This document shows positions 58,783 through 64,000 of a stretch of DNA of 64,000 nucleotides, one piece after another. Below the pieces are notes generated by a model. That model worked only from the letters and a program-made list of their open reading frames with translations, was not told where the DNA came from and did not search any database. The first letter of the stretch is position 1; each line of letters opens with the position of its first letter. Source of the stretch: Cornus controversa (Eukaryota; Streptophyta; Magnoliopsida; Cornales; Cornaceae); NCBI GenBank assembly GCA_026545225.1, contig CM048850.1, positions 7,365,501 to 7,429,500 of the forward strand, read 5' to 3'. The position numbers and the translations under genes were made by a program.

Positions 58783-60528
58783 TTACTTGATGGCATCAAG
58801 GAGTGGCAAATTAATCTTCACTTGTCGAAACACCTCCATCATGCCATACAACTTGTCCCCTTGCTTCCCCAATTTAGATGCTTCTAGGAAACGTTGTGTG
58901 AAAGGAGCCTTGGGCTCATAAGGAATTTCAGCACTTGGACTTGTGATCACTTTTTCTTCTTCTTTCTTCTCACCCACCTTATTGTCAATTATTTTCCCAC
59001 TCCTCAAAGTGGTAATGGCTTGAACTTGCTCATAGTGTGGGTTGCTTGTGGAAGCTTGCATCCCCCTTGGATTAGCAATTGGTTGACTAGGGAGCTTCCC
59101 TTCTTCTCTTCTGCATAATGAAGTAGCAAGCTGTCCAAACTGAGATTCCAGTTTGGCAATGGATTGAGAATGCGAGTGCACTAGCTAAACTGTAGATTGT
59201 ACTGTTGCTACAGTAGCTTGCACTGTCTCTATGAGAGAATCAAGTTTGTCAAATTTAGACAAGGTAAGCATCAGCTTGTCTTCAATAGCAGAAATTCTTT
59301 GGGCCATAGGACTTTACGTTTGATATTGCTGTTGAGGCACAAAAGTCCTAGGTTGATATGATGGTTGCATTGCTGCCCCTTGATTATTGTAAGAAAAACC
59401 AGGATGATTCCTCCATGTGGGATTGTAAGTATTACCTCGTGGAGGATTCATTGGTCCAGTGAAAGTAGCTTGAACTTGCTCTTGTTGAACATCAGAAAAT
59501 TACCCCATTGAAGGACAATTGCTCACATTATGCATAGGACTAGAGCAAAACTCACAAGGGCCTAGCAATATAGAATTTGAAGCAGAAGGAGTTTGATTGG
59601 CAGCCATAATTGCTGTTACCTTCTGTGCAATTAAATCAATGTCAGTTGGCATAGCTTCTGAAGCACCAACCTCATAAATTCCATCAGTCTTCTTGGTAGT
59701 GGCAGGTTTGCTAGAACGAGTAGAGGACACATGTTGTAGAGAGTTGTCACTAAGATTTTCAAATAAGGTCCATGCCTCTTTTTCACTCTTCAACATAAAA
59801 GTACCTCCACACGACGCATCAACCATCTATCTGTTGGCTTCTGTGAGCCCTTCATGAAAACTCTACACTAGTTGCCACTTAGGAACTTGATGATGGGGAC
59901 ACTTCCTAAGAAGGTCCTTGAATCTTTCCCATGTCTCATAAAATTGTTCCCCCTCATGTTGGGAGAAACCAGTGATAACACGTCTGAACTGATTGGTCTT
60001 CCCTATCGGAAAATACTTCTTGAGAAACTCATGTTGCATCTGAGTCCAAGTCGTGATAGAACCAGCCAGTAGAGAGTTAAACCAATACTTTGCTTTATCT
60101 TTCAGAGAGAAGGGAAAAAGTCTCATTCTGAAAGCATCTTCAGAGAAGTTGTGAATTTTTGTAGTTGAGCACACTTCAATGAATTCATCTAGATGCTTGT
60201 AAGGGTCTTCTTGAGTCAGCCCAAAATAAGATGGCAGCATCTGAATAATGCTGGACTTGATCTCATAATTCTGTGCTGTGACATTGGGCAGTTGAAAACC
60301 TGCTGGCGAGGTATATGTCTCAGGAACATAGTAGTCCCTAAGCAATCTAGCTCTTTCTCCATCAGCATTAGGAATAAGGTTGTTATTCCTCTCTTCTGCC
60401 ATGTCTTCAATTGTTTCTTCCTCTTGCACAATGGTATCAACAAGGATGTTCCTCTATTGTCTCAGAGTACGTTCAGGCTCAGGATCAAGAGGTACCAAAG
60501 GATTAGCTACAGAACGACGACCTTGCAT
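58783..60528 (-). pseudogene. Gag of element E
   Basis: Starts at the ATG at 60528 (MQGRRSVANPLVPLDPEPE, as in A). The core spans 60429-59863 (VTAQNYEIKSSIIQMLPSYF, FLKKYFPIGKTNQFRRVITG), followed by a CCHC knuckle CEFCSSPMHNVSNC (about 59550) and a linker with ITTLRSGKIIDNKVGEKK (about 59010). No frameshift. Stops are TAG 60454-60456, TAG 59863-59865, TAG 59827-59829, TAA 59500-59502, TAA 59314-59316 and TAG 59185-59187. Relatives A, B or D have glutamine at all of these that can be compared, except 59863, which is also TAG in B. Confidence 0.85.
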
Positions 60529-60651
60529 ATATTTACCAAATGCACCTGGAAAGAAAACAAAAACAAAATTAAAAATAAAATATAAAAATTTCCTAAACTA
60601 AAAATCCAATTAAAAATAATTCTGTAAAATCTAATCAATCAAATAGATAAT

Positions 60652-60668
60652 CCCCGGCAATGGCGCCA
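60652..60668 (-). other. Primer binding site (tRNA-Asp) of element E
   Basis: Minus strand TGGCGCCATTGCCGGGG, one change from the B site at a CpG, five bases inside the LTR. Confidence 0.85.
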
Positions 60669-60673
60669 AAAAT

Positions 60674-62093
60674 TGATTCGTGTGTGAGTGTGACTCAAAA
60701 AGTATATCAATTAAAAATTTTCACACTTCGCAATAGAACGAATTCCTTGTAGAATAGGGCTATCGAAAGGGATATTGTACCTCAGGGACTGTGGTCTGAT
60801 TGAGTTGAATTGTTAGGATTAACTCTAATTAAATTTAAAAGAAATAAATTCTGATTTTTAATTCTAAATTAACTAATGAAGCAACTGAACAAAAGCAAGA
60901 AAAACTAAGGAGTGTAGAGAATATAAGATAAATCTAGGGTAATTGATTTCACCACTAACTTCACAATCAATGGTCAATTGAACTAACTATGGGGCATCAT
61001 ATCATGCATAAGTGGTGTCAGTGGCTACAAGCTCACCTCCATCCGTCAAGAAGATAACATATAATTAAGGCTAAGTCATGGACTATCTTCGATTGGCATA
61101 GGCCATCTGCCTAACTACTCTAATCTAGGGTGCAGTATGGTTCATCTTCTCTAGGCATAATCCATCAAAGCTTTTAATGATATATTTAGTGAAAACCATT
61201 GTGTAATAATCACTCTCATGATCACAAAAAACAAAAGGGATGAGTTCAATAACAATAATCAAGTATCTAAAACAAGATAAGAAATCATTGAAACTGAATT
61301 TATAAGACTTTTATTGCTCAATTCTATAAGAAGCATCCTCTAAATTACACAATCTATGAATGAATACAAAAATCCCTAGTAATTAGAACAATCAAACCAG
61401 TGATGTTTAGTTAGGGCTCCATCAAAACCCTGGTGGCTGAACTAGCCGCTCATGATACGCCTTGTTCTCCAATGATTCTCTACTCCCAAAAGCTCTTCAA
61501 AGCTGCTGCCAAGCCTCCTAATACAGCCCCAATTTTTCACTTTAAATAGCCAAGAGAATACATCAAAGTCCTAATCCAATTAGGAATTAATTAGGGTTTC
61601 CCGCAGCACTAATCAGGTGGCTGACTTCGGCCCAACTTTTGACCCACTAGAAGTCCAATTTACAGAATTTCCGTGGAATACAAAAGTGTGCAGAATCAAA
61701 TTTCGTTCAACCTAGTGTGAGAATTATGTCGATTTGAGGCTCGGAAATAATACTTCTGGTCCATTTTCCAAAACGGGATTAAGACTGTATTATGCGCAGA
61801 TTTGGGCTTCAGGCCCGAAACCTTCTTAAGCAGCTGTAATTCTCTTGGACCTCTTTCTTGGGCTGATTTGAGTTAAATTATGGAGTTGAATGGACCCCTT
61901 TGATGTAGGCTTCATATAACCTTTTGGATGTAATCTTTAAAAGCCCAAAATCCTGGTTTTAACTGAAATAATCATTAAGGTCCTGAAAATACAGAAAACA
62001 CTAAAACGAAGTAAAATCACAAAATAATCTATCACTAAGAGAACAAAATACATAAGTTAAGAGGCTATAATGCGTAACATTCAACGCCTATCA
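60674..62093 (-). repeat. 5' LTR of element E
   Basis: 1420 bp, same termini as 51507-52937 and adjoining the AGTTG duplication. The pair differs by scattered substitutions and a small deletion near 61620. Confidence 0.92.
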
Positions 62094-63703
62094 AGTTGCT
62101 TGCGGTAGTATTTGCATTAGACAAATTTTGAGCTTATTTATTAGGTTCGAAGGTCATTGTCTATTCGGACCATGCTGCCCTCCGGCATCTCTTGGCCAAA
62201 AAGGACACCAAGCCTAGGTTGATCCGATGGATACTCTTGTTGCAAGAGTTCAATTTTGAGATTAGAGACAAAAAGGGAACTGAAAATGTGGTGGCTGACC
62301 ACCTTTCTAGAATTCTTGTTGAATCCCTCCATAACTCCATTCCGGTTTGTGAATCCTTCCCGGATGAACAACTCTTTGTCATTTCGCAAGAGAGTATCCC
62401 TTGGTATGCAGATGTGGTTAATTACTTGGCAACCGGTAAAATACCATCTTCTTGGACCAAACAAGAGAAGGATCATTTTCTCTCCCAATCACGATCATAT
62501 TATTGGGACGATCCTCAATTGTTCAAATATTGCCCCGATCAAATAATTCGTAAGTGTGTACCCAACAGTGAATTCCAAAGCATTCTCAAATTTTGTCATA
62601 CACTCGCTTGTGGGGGACACTTTAGTGCTAAGAAAACCGCAGCAAAAATTCTTCAATGTGAATTTTTCTGGCCAACACTTCATCGGGATGCATATTCATT
62701 CTGCCGCTCTTGTGAGCGATGTCAGCGCCTCGGCGTGATGTCTCGGAAGGACATGATGCCTCTTAACCCTATTCTTATTATTGAGATATTTGATGTGTGG
62801 GGCATTGACTTCATGGGACCATTTCCACCCTCTACTGGTCATGAGTACATACTTGTGGCGGTGGACTACGTATCTAAATGGATAGAGGTCGTTGCTACCA
62901 AAACCAATGATCACGCAGTCGTGGTTAATTTTATTCAAGCAAATATCTTTAGCCAGTTTGGTACGCCTCGAGCCCTCATCAGTGACGGAGGTAAAAATTT
63001 CTGTAACCGGTTCCTTCGAACCTTGCTTACCAAATACTCTGTCACACACAAAGTAGCCACCCCATACCATCCTCAAACTAGTGGCCAAGTAGAGGTATCC
63101 AATAGGGAGATTAAGAACATTCTTGAGAAAACCGTTTGGCCTGACCGGAAAGATTGGTCATTGCGACTAAATGATGCATTATGGGCATACCGAACCGCGT
63201 ATAAAACTCCCATTGGAATGTCACCTTACCGGTTGGTTTATGGCAAAGCGTGTCATCTTCCGGTTGAATTGGAGCATAAAGCTATGTGGGCCACCAAAAC
63301 TTTTAATTTTGACATGCAAAAGGCCGGATCTAATCGAAAGCTTCAATTAAACAAATTGAAAGAATTGCGACATGACGCGTATGAGAACGCTAAAATCTAC
63401 AAGGCAAAGTCCAAAGCCTTTCATGATCGTAATATTCGAGTCAAAACGTTTTCTCCGGGCCAAAAAGTATGGTTGTACAATTCACGCCTCCATTTGTTTC
63501 CCAAAAAACTCCGCTCCCGTTGGGATGGTCCATTTTTGGTTAATTCCGTCGCTCCCCACGGAGCGGTGGAATTGAAGGACTTGAAAGATGGCTCGTTGTT
63601 CAAAGTAAACGGGCAGTGCTTAAAAGTGTGCGTGGATGACCAAGTTACCACCGAATACGTGGATGTCATCACTTTGATGGATCCCGTATATTTTGACTCA
63701 TGA
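62094..63703 (+). pseudogene. RNase H end and integrase of element D
   Basis: Continues D after the E insertion. RNase H resumes with LLAVVFALDKF, then an in-frame TGA (62129-62131), then [15 protein letters not shown] and [10 protein letters not shown]. Integrase follows without RT damage: zinc region [11 protein letters not shown] and FCRSCERC (intact HHCC), catalytic [24 protein letters not shown] and [12 protein letters not shown], and C-terminal [20 protein letters not shown]. The stretch from 62132 to the TGA at 63701-63703 is fully open, the longest open frame in the window. It lacks a chromodomain, as expected for Athila. Confidence 0.9.
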
Positions 63704-64000
63704 GCCGATTCGGACGTCATGCCATAGACGTGTAAGGTGGCGAAGCCATGGTAGCTATCATGCTTCCATGATGTCCCTTTAATCCAAGTTAAATTTTGTA
63801 TCTAAGCAATTTAGTATCTAAGTCCCAAAAGTCCAAGTCCATGAAGAAAAACTCAAGCTGACTATTTTTGAGCATCTCGATCGATCAAAGATGAGATCTC
63901 GATCAATCGAGATTTTGATTGATCGAGATTTCGGTCTCGATTGATCGAGATATTGCAGAGAATTTGCCAAGTCCAAAGTCCCGAGAGGTAGTATTTTTCG
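63704..64000 (+). repeat. Post-integrase region of D with TCGATTGATCGAGAT array
   Basis: From about 63877 to 63955 it has ATCTCGATCGATCAAAGATG, ATCTCGATCAATCGAGAT, TTGATTGATCGAGAT and TCTCGATTGATCGAGATATT. The position after integrase is the same as for the arrays in B and E, though the motif variant differs. The window ends within the element. Confidence 0.7.

Larger units (their letters stand above)
51507..62093 (-). mobile_element. Athila-like element E, complete LTR to LTR, lacking RT
   Basis: 10,587 bp, minus strand. It has LTRs of 1420 and 1431 bp, tRNA-Asp primer site, gag, protease, integrase, env-like frame and polypurine tract. The target duplication AGTTG (51502-51506, 62094-62098) sits in the RNase H of element D. 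LTRs differ by about nine substitutions in the first about 350 bases by hand alignment, so insertion is fairly recent compared with most elements here. RT and RNase H are missing, so it would need these from another element. Confidence 0.9.

Noticed and set aside
62696..63088. 130-codon minus-strand frame
   Set aside because: Antisense shadow of the conserved integrase of element D.

Overview
The window is nuclear DNA of a flowering plant, most likely a eudicot. It is AT-rich, has no operon-like gene packing, and is dominated by LTR retrotransposons inserted into one another, with MITEs, minisatellites and decayed host gene fragments between them. I found no convincing tRNA, rRNA, CRISPR array or prokaryotic gene. 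The only host gene that looks intact is a small S-protein homologue (33986-34417, minus strand).

Layout. 1-3507: 3' part of a minus-strand chromovirus (Ty3/gypsy with a C-terminal chromodomain). 3508-5544: 5' end of a minus-strand Athila-like element (A). 5545-6201: fragment of a G-type lectin receptor kinase, cut by a minus-strand Ty1/copia element (6202-12290) whose 3' LTR carries a Mutator-like MITE. 12291-17990: 3' end of a Tat-like gypsy element with minisatellites; its LTR holds a gypsy-type solo LTR (14501-17079), which holds a TRIM (16367-16987). 18010-18730: LINE RNase H fragment split by a Tourist-like MITE. 19714-21054: long palindromic element. 21250-22026: triplicated exon-like module. 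23387-24377: LOB-domain (LBD) pseudogene. 24945-26910: second Tat-like 3' end. 27650-28480: minisatellite. 28690-31250: LTR fragment and truncated copia. 32150-33440: probable solo LTR. 33480-34830: S-protein gene between duplicated flanks. 36000-37198: Athila-like LTR. 37646-37897: MITE.

38409 to the end is an Athila cluster. Element B (plus, 38409-46307) keeps LTRs and gag but has lost protease, reverse transcriptase and integrase; a solo LTR (41394-42903) sits in its gag. Element D (plus, 46308 to beyond the window) has gag, protease, RT, RNase H and integrase but carries frameshifts and stops. Element E (minus, 51507-62093) is complete from LTR to LTR and lies inside D's RNase H, flanked by the 5-bp duplication AGTTG.

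Most notable: E has no RT or RNase H, yet gag, protease and integrase lie in one reading frame of 1265 codons without a frameshift, broken only by nine nonsense codons, nearly all at glutamine positions of its relatives. B shows the same style: domain loss that keeps frame, with nonsense only, and it shares one gag amber codon with E. Together with conserved GATCGAT-rich palindrome arrays and repeated polypurine tracts between integrase and 3' LTR, this suggests a family of Athila derivatives mobilised in trans. That is inference; the frames, duplications and motifs are read directly from the sequence.
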